64,000 bases of DNA from Ornithodoros turicata. Lineage: Eukaryota; Arthropoda; Arachnida; Ixodida; Argasidae. Positions 20,413 to 30,973 of this stretch are shown one piece after another. The stretch's first letter is position 1; the number at the start of each line of letters is the position of its first letter. The notes under the pieces are model-generated. The model had not been told where the DNA came from. It was given only the letters and a program-made list of their open reading frames with translations, and did no database searches. The translations under genes and the position numbers were made by a program. Where the stretch lies: positions 1 through 64,000 of the forward strand of contig NW_026999471.1 of NCBI RefSeq assembly GCF_037126465.1, read 5' to 3'.

Positions 20413-23274
20413 CTAATGTGATTGAAGGATATTTAGGTAGTGCGCACGGATAGCTTTTTTCGATACCTTTTTGTAGTCAGGATGTTCGAACAGGTAACAG
20501 TATTTGTTTAATAACGTTGGTAACTGATAGCGTATCATTTGTGTTCCGTATGTGGTTCGGCATCGCGGAGTCAGCCAAACTTCCCTAGCCCGTGTACGAG
20601 CAACCGTGTCATTCTTTGTTAAGTGTGACAAAGTGTACATTTCGTGAATAACCTCACGACCAAATTTTAACATTACTAAGACTCTGTATTCATATAAATA
20701 TGTGACTGAAATTATGCCCAATTTAAGGAAAATTGGCTTGGTATGTGCAATGAAGTGTTCATTACAAATAGCACGAGCTGCTCGTTTTTGGATTAATGTC
20801 AGTTTATTGAAGTTCGCCTTTGTGGTCGTTCCCCAAATCAAGTGTCCGTAACAAAGGAGAGAAGAGAAGAGCGCGTTATAAAGGCGTAGCTTAACTTGCG
20901 TAGGTAGTATTGCCTTGCACTTCCACAAAGTACCAGACACCTGCGACAGTTTACTAGATAATTTATCGACGTGTAAGTCCCAGCTCAAGTCATAGGAAAA
21001 AAAGACACCGAGTATCTTGACATTATTCACTAGCTCTATTTCATCACCAGATATAGTCAAAGGAATATTTGTTATGACACGTTTGTTCTTTGGTCTGAAC
21101 AAAACGCCCTTTGTCTTTGTTGTATTAATCTGTAGGCAGTTATTGCGTGACCACTCATCTAGTGTCTTGAGTGTCATATTTGCAGTGCGGGATATTTCAT
21201 CTGCATCAATGCCAGAAAAGAAAAGACTGGCGTCATCTGCGTAAATTACAAAATGTGCACGAGGGCAAATGTTTACAATATCGTTAATGTAAATATTAAA
21301 TAACAATGGCCCCAATATACTGCCCTGAGGCACGCCGGAAGTGATCTCAAGAACGGAAGATAAGTGGCCATTAATTTCAACCGACTGTCTTCGGCTGCCA
21401 AGATACGACTCTATTAGAGTGAGTGGGATACCACGTACACCATAAGAGTGCAATTTTTTTAACAATACACTGTGATTTAAAGAATCGAAAGCTTTTTTCA
21501 AATCTACATATACGCCTAACGTTAACCGCTTATTTTCAAAGTCAGTTAAAATAATTTCTTTTTGCCTTAGTAAGGCGAGCTCTGTGGATCGAGCTTTGCG
21601 AAAGCCATACTGTGAATCAACTATAACCGAATGTTTTATGAAGAAGGAATCCAACTGAATAAATATCAGCTTTTCCACTAGTTTGGAGAAAACTGGTAAA
21701 AACGATATAGGCCGATAATTTGCTAATAGCTGCCTTTCTCCACCCTTGTGAATGGCTATCACCTTCGCTATTTGCATCCTTTGTGGAAAGACAGCACTCG
21801 AGAAGCATTTATTAACGATATCCGCCAGCACAGGCGCGACTATATCGCCAACGTATTTAACTGGTCTTATCTGAATGCCAAAAATGTCACAACTCTTACT
21901 ATTGCGTAATTGAGACAGTGCAGATAAGACATCGGTTGCATTTACTGGGCAGAGAAAAAAAGAATCTTTCACTCGTTCAACTGTCCGTGAGCAGAGAGCC
22001 TGTCTCGCCGTTCTACTAGATACAGCGTTCACGAAATAATCATTGAAATGATCTGCTAGGGCTGAACCAGACACATTCTTCCCGTTAATACAAAGGTCTG
22101 TTATCTGTGGTGTGTTCTTTTTACGGTGCAGCACCATGTCTATCCTCTTCCACAGGGTATGACTGTTGCTAAGGCAAGAAGTGTCAAACATGTTGCTATA
22201 GTAAGTTTGCCTGGCCCGCCGCAGCTCGAGATTTAACCTGTTACGGTATCTCTTGAAGTCACGCAGCTTCTCAGGATCACGCGTTTTCAAGAATTTTTTG
22301 TACATGCGACCTTTCTTTCGTATCATCTGAAGGTGTGAACTAGTGACCCATGGTTTCCGTATGTGTCTAGATGCTTTGAGCACCTTGTAAACGAAATGCC
22401 GCTTATAAATAGAAATAAACGTGTCTAGAAACATATTATATGCATCTTCAGGATCATCTTCAGCATAAACAAAGTTCCAAATGACTTTAGAAATTTCTTC
22501 GCGGAAACTGTTCAGCGCGTGATCACTAACACATTGGTACGTCAATATCTCATTAGTGAAAACAATGGGGTGGTCATTTTCCGCAAGTAGAAATACAGGC
22601 AAGTGATCGCTGTAGTCAGCTACTAGAGTATCAGCACGATAAATGGACTGAGGTTCATTCGTAATAAACAAATCTATTAGCGCTATAGAATCAGTGGTAA
22701 TACGAGTCGGATTCTGAATAACATTTTGAAACCCTAAAGAATTAATCAAATTCTGAAACATTAAACTAACTCCACTACTTTCTAGCAAATTGATATTAAA
22801 ATCGCCTCCCAAATATAATCTATAACCATTCTCGGTACAAAATTGAAAAAGTCGTTCAAGATAGCTCACGAAGTGATTAATATTTCCACTGGGTGGCCGG
22901 TAAATCACAGCGTAAACACACAAGTTTGACTGTACACATAACACTTCATAATCATTCAGACATACAGTGAGCGAAGCAACTTTTTCGCACTTCATAGACG
23001 TTTTTGTGAGTATCGCAACTCCACCGCCTCTTCTATCGCGTCGACACAGACAAAAATTACTATAATTTGGCAGTACAAACATGTCATCATCACGCTGTAG
23101 CCATGTTTCGGAAAACATGATTACATCAAAAGATATTCTGGTACAAGTAAGTAGGGTAAAGATATCATCTTCCTTGTTTCGAACAGATCTTACATTGTGG
23201 TGAAGGATCGATAACAAGTTATTTGTTTGCGCATCGTGTACAATCTTCAAAAGTTCGCTAGGGGCAACAGGCAT
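20413..23274 (-). CDS. LINE ORF2: APE endonuclease and reverse transcriptase, 953 aa
   Basis: The amino part is an apurinic endonuclease-like domain with Asn27 in HHNVRS, Glu56 in SETWL, YRPPSG at 125-130, GGDFN at 156-160 and SDHLPV at 222-227. Residues about 505-770 form the reverse transcriptase: NYRPISFLPVFSKL, motif A DLKKAFDSLNH at 591-601, motif B GVPQGSILGPLLFN at 647-660 and motif C YADD at 678-681. All catalytic residues are present. The C-terminus has QKRAARAIC and a thumb-like helical region, without RNase H. The start at MPVAPSELLK lies 39 bp after the ORF1 stop, suggesting reinitiation. This enzyme nicks target DNA and copies the element RNA in the nucleus. No frame break is seen. 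Confidence 0.9.
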   Translation of the reverse strand: MPVAPSELLKIVHDAQTNNLLSILHHNVRSVRNKEDDIFTLLTCTRISFDVIMFSETWLQRDDDMFVLPNYSNFCLCRRDRRGGGVAILTKTSMKCEKVASLTVCLNDYEVLCVQSNLCVYAVIYRPPSGNINHFVSYLERLFQFCTENGYRLYLGGDFNINLLESSGVSLMFQNLINSLGFQNVIQNPTRITTDSIALIDLFITNEPQSIYRADTLVADYSDHLPVFLLAENDHPIVFTNEILTYQCVSDHALNSFREEISKVIWNFVYAEDDPEDAYNMFLDTFISIYKRHFVYKVLKASRHIRKPWVTSSHLQMIRKKGRMYKKFLKTRDPEKLRDFKRYRNRLNLELRRARQTYYSNMFDTSCLSNSHTLWKRIDMVLHRKKNTPQITDLCINGKNVSGSALADHFNDYFVNAVSSRTARQALCSRTVERVKDSFFLCPVNATDVLSALSQLRNSKSCDIFGIQIRPVKYVGDIVAPVLADIVNKCFSSAVFPQRMQIAKVIAIHKGGERQLLANYRPISFLPVFSKLVEKLIFIQLDSFFIKHSVIVDSQYGFRKARSTELALLRQKEIILTDFENKRLTLGVYVDLKKAFDSLNHSVLLKKLHSYGVRGIPLTLIESYLGSRRQSVEINGHLSSVLEITSGVPQGSILGPLLFNIYINDIVNICPRAHFVIYADDASLFFSGIDADEISRTANMTLKTLDEWSRNNCLQINTTKTKGVLFRPKNKRVITNIPLTISGDEIELVNNVKILGVFFSYDLSWDLHVDKLSSKLSQVSGTLWKCKAILPTQVKLRLYNALFSSLLCYGHLIWGTTTKANFNKLTLIQKRAARAICNEHFIAHTKPIFLKLGIISVTYLYEYRVLVMLKFGREVIHEMYTLSHLTKNDTVARTRAREVWLTPRCRTTYGTQMIRYQLPTLLNKYCYLFEHPDYKKVSKKAIRAHYLNILQSH

Positions 23275-23313
23275 TTTTATCTACATAAAAATACTATCTA
23301 CGCACAGGAAATC

Positions 23314-24111
23314 TTAGCTTATCACAGAAAGGTCGTCATAACCAGCGATCTGATGGACCGGTGTACCCTCTGATTTACGCGCGAACAGCCTTCCATTTTT
23401 TGCCCATACATACTTCCAACCAAATTCGCGTTTACGTGCAATGGCAGCGCCAAGTATTCGTTTAAGTGCAGGGCAAAGGTGTTCATTGATAAAAACTGGA
23501 GCCGTAGGAGTAATACACAGATCAGCAGTAGTCATACGCTTTTTCTTAGCTTTATCTAGAATTGCATCTCTTTTGGAGCGATGCACAAATTGCACTATTA
23601 TATTTGCCATGTCTCTGCCACCAGCAGCAGGAACTCTGTGACATATTTCGATATCATTAGTGCTCAAGCTCTCCCCCACTATTTCGCTGACCTTCGTGAC
23701 AATATCGGCCACATTTTCATTTGTTTGAATAGGTACCCCCTTGATTTCGAGGTTGCGGTTCCTACTGTACTGCTCAAGCTGCACTATCCTTAATTCATTT
23801 TCCCTTAGTTGTTTCTTTAGGGTGTTGCATTCTTGTGTTACGCTCTCGTTCATTCTCTTTAACACTGCATTTTCCTTTGACATTATTTCCACTGTTTCTT
23901 TAAATTCTTCAAAGGACTTATTCATGAATGTCAAGCTAGCATTTATTTCCCTGACCTCTTTTCTGAAATCTCTTTCAATACCGTCACGGAGTTCCTTCAG
24001 CTCATTTCGCAGGTCTTGTTTGAATTCCGAGAGCAGTTTAGCAACCTCTTTGGTTACAGACATGGTATCACACAAGTTTGTTGGCAGTGTTGGCAGCAAA
24101 GACAACAGCAA
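23314..24111 (-). CDS. LINE ORF1: coiled-coil nucleic-acid-binding protein, 265 aa
   Basis: A second in-frame Met at residue 16 (MSVTKEVAKLL) is the likelier start. Residues about 20-125 are a heptad-rich charged coiled coil (repeated E/K and L), for self-assembly. Then LEQYSRNRNLEIKGVP begins an RRM-like domain as in L1-type and FP25-like ORF1 proteins, followed by ICHRVP and a basic segment rich in Arg/Lys, and a C-terminal domain with FINEHLCP and KYVWAKNGRLFARK. The protein should coat the element RNA. The frame is unbroken, and it is followed closely by ORF2. Confidence 0.85.
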   Translation of the reverse strand: MLLSLLPTLPTNLCDTMSVTKEVAKLLSEFKQDLRNELKELRDGIERDFRKEVREINASLTFMNKSFEEFKETVEIMSKENAVLKRMNESVTQECNTLKKQLRENELRIVQLEQYSRNRNLEIKGVPIQTNENVADIVTKVSEIVGESLSTNDIEICHRVPAAGGRDMANIIVQFVHRSKRDAILDKAKKKRMTTADLCITPTAPVFINEHLCPALKRILGAAIARKREFGWKYVWAKNGRLFARKSEGTPVHQIAGYDDLSVIS

Positions 24112-24131
24112 AAAAAGCTTGCGCTACCAAC

Positions 24132-24556
24132 CTGCAATGGTTCACAGAAGAATTAGCCGTGAAGCGTGCGAGAGGCTGCCAGCACTGCCAAAAGACGACG
24201 ATTGTGCCCGTGCAGCTTCTTAAGTAGACGACTCGACGTGGTGGCGTGTTGGTGCAATCGCTGGGCGCTCAGATAGGTGCAGGATCGTAGATAGCTTTAT
24301 CTTCCGTTGTCTGCAATGGTTCACAGAAGAATTAGCCGTGAAGCGTGCGAGAGGCTGCCAGCACTGCCAAAAGACGACGATTGTGCCCGTGCAGCTTCTT
24401 AAGTAGACGACTCGACGTGGTGGCGTGTTGGTGCAATCGCTGGGCGCTCAGATAGGTGCAGGATCGTAGATAGCTTTATCTTCCGTTGTCTGCAATGGTT
24501 CACAGAAGAATTAGCCGTGAAGCGTGCGAGAGGCTGCCAGCACTGCCAAAAGACGC
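24132..24556 (-). repeat. 179-bp tandem repeats at the LINE 5' end (2.4 copies)
   Basis: CTGCAATGGTTCACAG occurs at 24132, 24311 and 24490, giving two complete and one partial copy almost identical to each other. They lie directly before ORF1 and end at the R2 junction. Repeated 5' monomers act as promoters in several LINE families; that role is inferred here. Confidence 0.85.
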
Positions 24557-25731
24557 CCTCTTAATGCCCTCTTAAACGGGTTCCTTTCCAAGATCTCCCC
24601 GGGCACTGACTTTGGCGTTGGAGCTCCTTCGGCGCCATGGCCTTTGCTGACGATATGATCGTGGTGGCCTCCTTCCCGGTTGGCCTGCAGCAGCGCCTTG
24701 ACGAAGCCTATCATTTCTTTTAACAACGAGGGCTCCACATCAACGTAGCGAAGTCAATCACCGTCTCCCTGGTAGCCGCTGGCAGGGATAAGAAGATTAA
24801 GGTAGACACTGCTAGACAGTTCGTTGTCCTCGGTACACCCATTCCTGCCGCTGGCCCGGAGTTCACCTGGCCTTACCTGGGAGTTACTTTCACCACCACC
24901 GAACCCGCGCCCAATACTCCATGAAGTAGAGGAGCTACTAACCAGGGTTCGCAAGTCCCCGCTGAAGCCTCAACAAAAGCAAGTGATCCTGCGTTACTAC
25001 CTACTCCCCAGACTTCACCATAGGCTGGTGCTTGGCCGCTGGACAACAAGAGAGCTACAACATATCGACATAACCATCCATGGAGCAGTGCGCGACTGGC
25101 TTCACCTTCCTCGACACACCAACAGCTTACTATAACGCCCCTACCTCTCACGGCGGCCTTGGTGTTCCCTCCCTCCGTGTCAACATACCGATTCAACAGT
25201 GCCAGCGTCTCCAACGACTAACAAGTTCTTCAAACCCGATCCTTCGAGAGGCGCTCCGCTGCGAAAACGTGAAGCTACTCATCGACAGATTCAAGTTCTC
25301 ATCCCGTCGTGGCGGACGTCTTCTCTCTTCAAAGACTCATATTCAAAGCTACTGGTTGACTGCTCTCTATGTCACCAATGACGGGAAGGCCCTAGCTGAC
25401 GACGGGCTGGTCCCGATCGCCCACTGCTGGATTCCTGAGGGGACGAGAATGCTCCCGGGTCGGTGGTGCAAGCAATCAGCAGTGGATTTGTTAAATCTGG
25501 GTTTGACTAAAGCAGACTGTAAAATAATAGCGGCGGGGCGCTGGAAGGGACTTCGAACATTTGGAGGGCCTTCAATAGGGCGGGGAGTTGTGCTGCTGGC
25601 CGCCCATTCGCTGCGTCTTAGTGCAAGCAGTTATTTGTACCGTTAGGCAGTTGTTATGTTCTACATTTTCTTGTGGTTTGGGTGGCCTCCTACCTAAGTG
25701 GAATACTGTTTAACAAACAATTCAATATCTG
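24557..25731 (+). pseudogene. R2-clade LINE, second half of the interrupted copy with 3' end
   Basis: It continues the copy broken at 19966: NGFLSKISPGTDFGVG, then a shifted frame with the AFADDMIVVAS motif-C box (about 24640-24670), HIN-VAKSITVSLVAAG and the thumb region LKPQQKQVILRYYLLPRLHH (about 24960-25020), then DWLHLP and GGLGVPSLRVNIP. After EGTRMLPGRWC (about 25440) the sequence jumps to LGLTKADCKI, so the zinc knuckle and endonuclease core are deleted. The 3' UTR ends at ATATCTG and a satellite monomer begins at 25732. Multiple frame shifts make it dead. Confidence 0.75.
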
Positions 25732-25965
25732 AATGACACAAAGGACCACTATGTTTTTGTTAATACAATCCAGCAAAAATATAAAACACTGAAGCTCTCC
25801 TTTAATGGCCACAAGCTTTCATGCAGTGAACTGCCATGAAAAACGAGTTAAAGGCCCCTTGTGGGAGTAGCAGAATTCGTCAGTGACGAACTCAATATCT
25901 TCCGTTTTTTTTTCTATAATCAAACTCAAACTCAACGAGTTAAAGGCGGCAGTAAAATAATCTGC
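25732..25965 (+). repeat. Broken satellite monomer after the R2 3' end
   Basis: AATGACACAAAGGAC, then TGTTTTTGTTAATACAATCCA, and later ACGAGTTAAAGGCGGCAGTAAA follow the 104-bp consensus, with one internal deletion and an unrelated insert of about 150 bp (25780-25935). Confidence 0.65.
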
Positions 25966-26829
25966 CTTCCTGTGCTGAGGGAAGCGTCTGTGGTTCCTGG
26001 GACCCATGCGTGGATTGCCGACGGGTCCAGACTCATCGAGGGCCGCAATTTCGTGGACGTGGCGAAAGCCCGCATAAACGCCACTCCAACTAGGGCCAGG
26101 TCCTCCTGTGGGCGGCCGGGGCAGGAGACGGGTTGCAGGCATTGGATGCTGCGCCACTCAAACTCTGGCTCATGCAACGAAGCAGTGCCCTGCTACCAAC
26201 GCGGCACGACATCGGAGACAGGACCGAATAGATCCACGTGGCTAGGGATCTCCGTAACAGGGGGTGACACGTTCAGCGGGAGTGCCACATTCCTATCTCT
26301 GTTGGCCTACGCAAACCTGACATAGTAGTGCAGCGCCCTGACGCCATCTGGGTCGTGGACGTGCAGGTGGTGGGATGCGGTCGTCCTCTCAATGTCCTAC
26401 ACCGAGAGAAGAGCAGGGTCTACGACACCGTCGAGATAGCAGATCTGCTCAGAGCTGCGGCCTCCCGTTCAACTCCGGTGATGTTCACGTCGGCTACGAT
26501 AAACATTCCTGGTATCTGGTCGTCAGAGTACGTGGAGGCTATGCGTCATCTTGGCCTCTCGACGTCCCACCTGCGGCTTGCTGCTCTAATAGCCCTGGAG
26601 GGAACCGTGGCGGCCTGGAGGATCTTCAAGAGCGCAACCGCGAGGTCTGCGCTGCCCTATCTTGCTGAGGCTTAAGGCCCTCTTGTTGTAAGGCGTGCTC
26701 CCGCCTAGTAGGACGCGCGTATTAGGCCCCCGTTAAGGGTGCGGGGCAACCATGTAATTGTTCTGTCCTTATTGTGGTGACTCCGCCCACTCTTGTCGGA
26801 GGAATGTGCTAATAAACATTTCATAGCTG
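25966..26829 (+). pseudogene. R2-clade LINE fragment, zinc knuckle/endonuclease and 3' UTR
   Basis: After a decayed WIADGSRLIEGRNFVDVAK segment, the endonuclease core reads LRKPDIVVQRPDAIWVVDVQ (about 26307-26370), with both acidic positions of the PD...D site kept. The R2 C-terminus follows (IPGIWSSEYVEAM, ALEGTVAAWRIFK). The 3' UTR contains AATAAA near 26812 and ends at ATAGCTG. The next bases (AATGAGTCGACCAAG) resemble the start of the satellite monomer. Upstream parts are shifted or deleted. Confidence 0.7.
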
Positions 26830-26884
26830 AATGAGTCGACCAAGGTTACGATGCAAGGGTACGATGCACGTTCGACTGCCGAAC

Positions 26885-27500
26885 GAGTGCATTGCCATGC
26901 CGCACTCGTTCTGGGCCCGGCATGACTGGCGCTAGAGAATGCCGAGCAGGATGCAGGTCTCAAGATATCTTGTCACGCATACTAAAAATGTGTCATAGGA
27001 CACATGCTGCCAGAACAAGAAGACACGACAATGTCGTCTGCTTCGTTGCAAAGAGACTTCAGGAATGCGGAAGCACAGTAATGTTGGAAGCACAGATTGT
27101 CGGCACTGGCATAGCCCTGGAACTCGCGCACCTGAAATACGGCAGGGACGACATAGTATGCCAAGCTAAAGGAGACTCTGAGGCCGACTCCACTGTTGGA
27201 AGTCTCACGCTGTCTTTCCGAGGCATAAGGGCAAACGCAAGTTCTGATTTACTAATGGATATGGGACTCAGCAGAAGGGACACTGGAACCATCTCCATCG
27301 TCGCGCTTCAATGCAGCGTCCGAAGCTTCAGAATTTTTGGACGTATGCCGACGGTGGCCTCCCATCGGTGAATAAGGGAGCTAGCCCGGGAAGGAAGCGG
27401 TCTTTGACGCTTTGATGCGTCTTCTGGGTATCTCTTCCGTCTAACAGAGAATTGTTTAAAAAAATAACGTCTTTCCATGGGCCGGGGGTTAGTAGCGTTC
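26885..27500 (+). pseudogene. R2-clade LINE fragment with altered zinc knuckle and lost endonuclease core
   Basis: The open frame 26892-27371 starts at LPCRTRSG and carries the knuckle CRAGCRSQDILSRILKMC, in which the His of the C-x3-C-x7-H-x4-C motif is Arg. The segment with the KPD motif is deleted: the frame goes from RLQECGSTVM directly to LEAQIVGTG, where the usual Asp is Glu. SFRGIRANASSDLL and VRSFRIFGRM match the R2 C-terminus seen at 39966-40385. Although open for 159 codons, it lacks catalytic residues. Confidence 0.7.
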
Positions 27501-28962
27501 CCCTGTAATCCAGCAGCTCGGAGGCCCGAGGAATGAAGGGGACGACCTTCCTCACAAGGCTAGGGATGATTAGATTCCTCCTGTTATTTAGCGACCTGGA
27601 AGCTGGAGTGGAGGGATAAGGGGAGGGCCTGACGTGCCTGTCGGCTTTAGCGGGACCGTGTTGCGGCGGTCTGTTACCCAGTCAAATAGGGCGCTGGCGG
27701 CTCGTGATTACGGTTCGCAGTTCTACGATTCTCCTCGCTGCAAGCCGTTGTGACGCGCAATATATAGCCTCTTACACGGAAATGGTCAACTCCACCTTCT
27801 CGTGGTGCTACCTGTCCCTGGCCACCTTGATGGTCCAGGGAACTGACGGAGCTCTGGCCTACCTTGAGGCATCACGGTTGCCATCCCCGACGCCCGTCGT
27901 CAGCAGGCACGAATAATCAAGATAATCAGCATTTTAGCACGTGTCCCGCTGAGGATTGTGCCCCTGCTGCAAGTGCTGCAAGTAGAGTGTCCGATGCTTC
28001 ATCTCTGGCCGTCAATGCTACGGCCCTTTTCAGGGCCTGTATTGTGGTGAGCTCGGTTGCGGTAGAAGGTTTCGAAGAAGTTTGGCCCAACATCGTCGTT
28101 GGGCACATCCTACTCATCGCCCTCTTGGATCCTCTCAGGTTATGGACTCGAATGTTCCTGGCCCCTCACTTCCACCTGTGGTTATCAGTACTGCAAGTTC
28201 CCAATCGTCGCACAGCTCTTCAATGATCTCTGCTTCTGTGCAAGGCAGGACTACACAAGATAGGACAGGGCAATACAGGAGCTTTGCCTCTCAGCGGACT
28301 GCCGGTTCCAGTCAGATCCAGGCAACTGATTTGGGAGAAGCAGGCATCGGGATAAGCGGTAGTATTACTCCTTCTCCAGCCCAATGGATAACACCTTCAG
28401 GCAATTACGTCACCTCACTAATGGCTCCGTGGCCCGCTATGGGAGGCACAACTAGCGACCGGCAAGGTCCCGACTTTTCATCCCAAGGTTCTAAGAATGT
28501 GGACCAAGAGCTGCAGGCTGCCTTCTTCCAATCTGATGTTCCAGACTGCATGAGAGCGCTCCGGTCGGCCCAAGGCTTGGACCAGTATGGTAGGCGTGCT
28601 CATCCGGAGGAGGCAAATGAGGCGATAAATGTGGAGCGAGTGATGGTCCCCCGAAGTTGCCCGGCCCTTCTTAGAGATGGCGTGGGGCCTCTCCAGTTAA
28701 ACAAGGCCATGTTTCAGACGCTGCAGGCCCGTGGCAGTTAGCGCACGTATGAAGCCGACAAGCGCAGCCGAAGGGGAAAGCCGCATGGTGATCTGGTCGC
28801 TCAACTCCAGGAGGTCAGGAGCCCCATTGGGAGTGGGGACGACTCATGGGAGATGGCGAGAGATGCTGTCTGGGAGGCTCTGGATGACATTGATCCTCCC
28901 ACAGGAAAAGATGCAGCGGGTCATTAGGAGAATCCTACAGAAACCAAACCGGTCCTATAACA
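27501..28962 (+). pseudogene. R2-clade LINE, untranslated leader and amino-terminal region (interrupted by Copia)
   Basis: 27645-27865 is the module also seen at 16287-16490. After it the sequence encodes Cys pairs (CPAEDC near 27950) and a C2H2-like finger ending LAQHRRWAHPTH (about 28040-28120), matching the zinc finger of the copy at 32800. A Ser/Thr/Gln-rich spacer follows (28120-28740), with no clear Myb motif, and then a shifted frame (VAQLQEVRSPIGSG). The reverse transcriptase is absent; the sequence ends where the Copia LTR begins at 28963. The amino-terminal fingers of R2 proteins recognise the target DNA. Confidence 0.6.
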
Positions 28963-29146
28963 TGTTACACTGTAACCCCAGGGTTCAGCAAAAAGGGGAG
29001 CAGGCAAGTCGAAGCTGACGGTAACGGCCACCGAGGTTTTTAATAACGAGAGAAGGTGAACACGAGATACGCGGTGCTATGCGCTAGAAGCGCATGAACA
29101 CAGAAAACGAAACTGAAAGTAGACGACATATTGTCCATCTTTAACA
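28963..29146 (-). repeat. 3' LTR of the Copia element
   Basis: On the minus strand it starts TGTTAAAGATGG right after the polypurine tract and ends GTGTAACA, a TG...CA repeat of 184 bp with a TGTTA/TAACA terminal inverted pair. No partner LTR is present. Confidence 0.7.
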
Positions 29147-29294
29147 TTCCCCCTCGAGATGTCGTCTACACGCCTTTTTGAAGGCCTAGGGAGTCGCATA
29201 GTCCACAAGCCCTCTCCCCGTTTAAAGCCTTCGTCAGAATATCTGCTGTATTCTCCGATGTCCTGACGTACTGCAGCTGTATTTTGCCTTCTTC

Positions 29295-29560
29295 GGCATT
29301 TTTTCCGAAGAAAGAAATGTCGCAGTTTGTTGTGTTTGTTCCGCTCAGACATTATCTGACTGGTCGCTACTGCGATGGCGCCTTGATTGTCAACGAGCAG
29401 CAGGTGTGGTTCCTGGACGAATTGAAGTGCACTGAGTTCCTGAGAAAAATGTTGCAGCCACAACACCTCTTTGGCTGCTTCGCACATCGCCAGATACCCG
29501 ACTTCCACAGTGGATAGTGTAGTTGATTTTTGCTTCCTGCTGCTCCGGGAGATATGCGCG
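29295..29560 (-). pseudogene. Copia RNase H remnant
   Basis: The frame contains RKQKSTTLSTVEVGYLAMCE and LLLVDNQGAIAVA, then RNKHNKLRHFFLR, matching the Copia RNase H motifs (S-K-Q-x6-S-T-x-E-A-E-Y, D-N-x-x-A and H-I-x-x-x-Y-H-F). Usual residues such as Ala-Glu in 'EAEY' are Val-Gly here. Sequence on both sides is frameshifted, so it is inactive. Confidence 0.7.
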
Positions 29561-30231
29561 TCCGCCAAAATGAATGCGTAGCCGTTAAAAGTGCCCATCA
29601 ACCCTGTCGCGTGCACAGTCGGCATCAGAGAAGGCCTGCACGACTTTCGCGGTCTTCGTGTACGGGCTTGTACCTCTCTAGATCGCCGTTTTGCTTTTAT
29701 TTCTTTCGAGGCACCCATCTGCACTTCACAACACGGCGACTCGGGGGCCGTAGAACTATCTCTCAAGTGCCATTGGTCTTCAAGTTTGTCAGCTCCTCCT
29801 GTATATCCTCTCTCCATTTGTGTCCGTCTGGCGCTGAGAGCGCCACTTCTACAGTCTTGGGGGTCGGGAAGAAAACTTCTCCTTTTAACGACACAACACG
29901 AGTAATTCGGCTTTGGCTTGGAGGCTAACGTCTCGGAACGTATGAGTATGGGTGTGGCATCTTGCAATGTCTGTTCACGTCCGGGACTTACTGTTTCGGG
30001 GTAGTCATCCGAGGGATCCATGTCGCCCCATTTTGGCGTGTCCTCCGGTTGTGACGCCGTTTGGTTGTCTTTGACCAGGTCGCCAAAGCTCAGTGCGATA
30101 CCTTGGCCACGCTCGCCCGGAACCCGTGCGAAGTTTCCAGCTTGTCGACTGGGTCAGCGTTTCAGCACGGAAAGCTGTTCTCGTCAAAAACTACGTCTCG
30201 ACTGATGAAGAAACTGTCGTTTTCCCTTGTC

Positions 30232-30763
30232 CTAGAGCTTATAACCTTTTATACCCTCTGGGTACCCGACGAAAACGCACTCCACAGCCTTAGGCTCCAG
30301 CTTCGTCTCTCGATGTTGCGTCCGAGCGGCCCAGGCATTACGGCCATATACCCTCATATGATCGATGGTATCTTCTCTCCCGGTCCATAGCGCTTCCGGC
30401 ACTTGTCCGCCAACTGAACTGGAGGGACATTTGTTTCCTATGTAGCAGGTGCCCAAGCGTCGTTGGTGAGTCCAGGCTCTATCAGGTAAACACCTCCTCA
30501 TAACCTGTCAAGTCCTCCTCATTCTCTCGGCTACTCCGTTCTGCTGCGGAGTACCGTTAGCTCTCGTCGTATGCCGTACTTTTGCAGGTACAGGACGAAA
30601 TCCTTCCCGACATACTCGCCACCATACTACGAAGTGTCTTAATGGTTGACCCATGGAAGTTCTCTGCCATGCGCTTGTACAGAATAAACTTTTCTAGTAC
30701 TTCAGCTTTTTTCTTCATTGGGTATACCAATATAAACCGCGTGTAGTCATTGATGAAGGTCAC
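30232..30763 (-). pseudogene. Copia integrase remnant
   Basis: 30557-30763 gives TFINDYTRFILVYPMKKKAE and ENFHGSTIKTLRS, the first part of the Copia integrase core with the D-D-x-(T/S)-R-F motif (here N-D). 30232-30501 gives MRVYGRNAWAA and ECVFVGYPEGIKGYKL, the end of the integrase domain. Frame breaks lie between them. Confidence 0.75.
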
Positions 30764-30809
30764 AAAAAGTTTGACCTTCCCTTGGAGGTCGGGGTAACAA
30801 GTGGGCTAG

Positions 30810-30973
30810 ATGTATTGGTTAGGCTTTATCTCGTGGGCCGCCCCTTTGGGTCCTAGGTCCTGGGGCTATTTGTTATGGTCAGGTGTTTGCGTGCCTATTT
30901 ATTTATTGTTTTTCTTTTGGGGTGCTACCATGATATAATGGTATCATGGTATAATAAAGAAAGATGATAGAGA
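30810..30973 (+). pseudogene. R2-clade 3' UTR remnant before the satellite array
   Basis: A non-coding piece with AATAAA (near 30952) ends in GATAGAGA and directly abuts the satellite sequence AATGACG at 30974. Its position matches the 3' ends of other R2 copies at the same monomer phase. Coding sequence upstream is replaced by the Copia fragment. Confidence 0.5.

Larger units (their letters stand above)
19967..24556 (-). mobile_element. Full-length CR1/L2-like non-LTR retrotransposon, both ORFs open
   Basis: Read on the minus strand, the element has a 5' region of 179-bp tandem repeats (24132-24556), ORF1 (23314-24111), ORF2 (20413-23274), a 0.4-kb 3' UTR and an (AAAT)n tail (19967-20007). 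Domain order, APE-type endonuclease plus reverse transcriptase without RNase H, and an ORF1 with coiled coil and RRM-like part fit the CR1/L2 group. Both reading frames are unbroken, in contrast to all other elements in the window. It interrupts the reverse transcriptase of an R2 copy. The exact clade is not certain without a tree. Confidence 0.85.
28963..30800 (-). mobile_element. Copia LTR retrotransposon fragment (integrase, RNase H, 3' LTR)
   Basis: On the minus strand, the piece holds an integrase core remnant (30557-30763), an integrase C-terminal part (30232-30501), pol remnants and a Copia RNase H (about 29295-29560), then a polypurine tract GAGGGGGA and the 3' LTR at 28963-29146. Integrase before the polymerase is the Copia order. 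The reverse transcriptase is largely deleted. The element lies in R2 DNA; its 5' end is missing. Confidence 0.75.
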
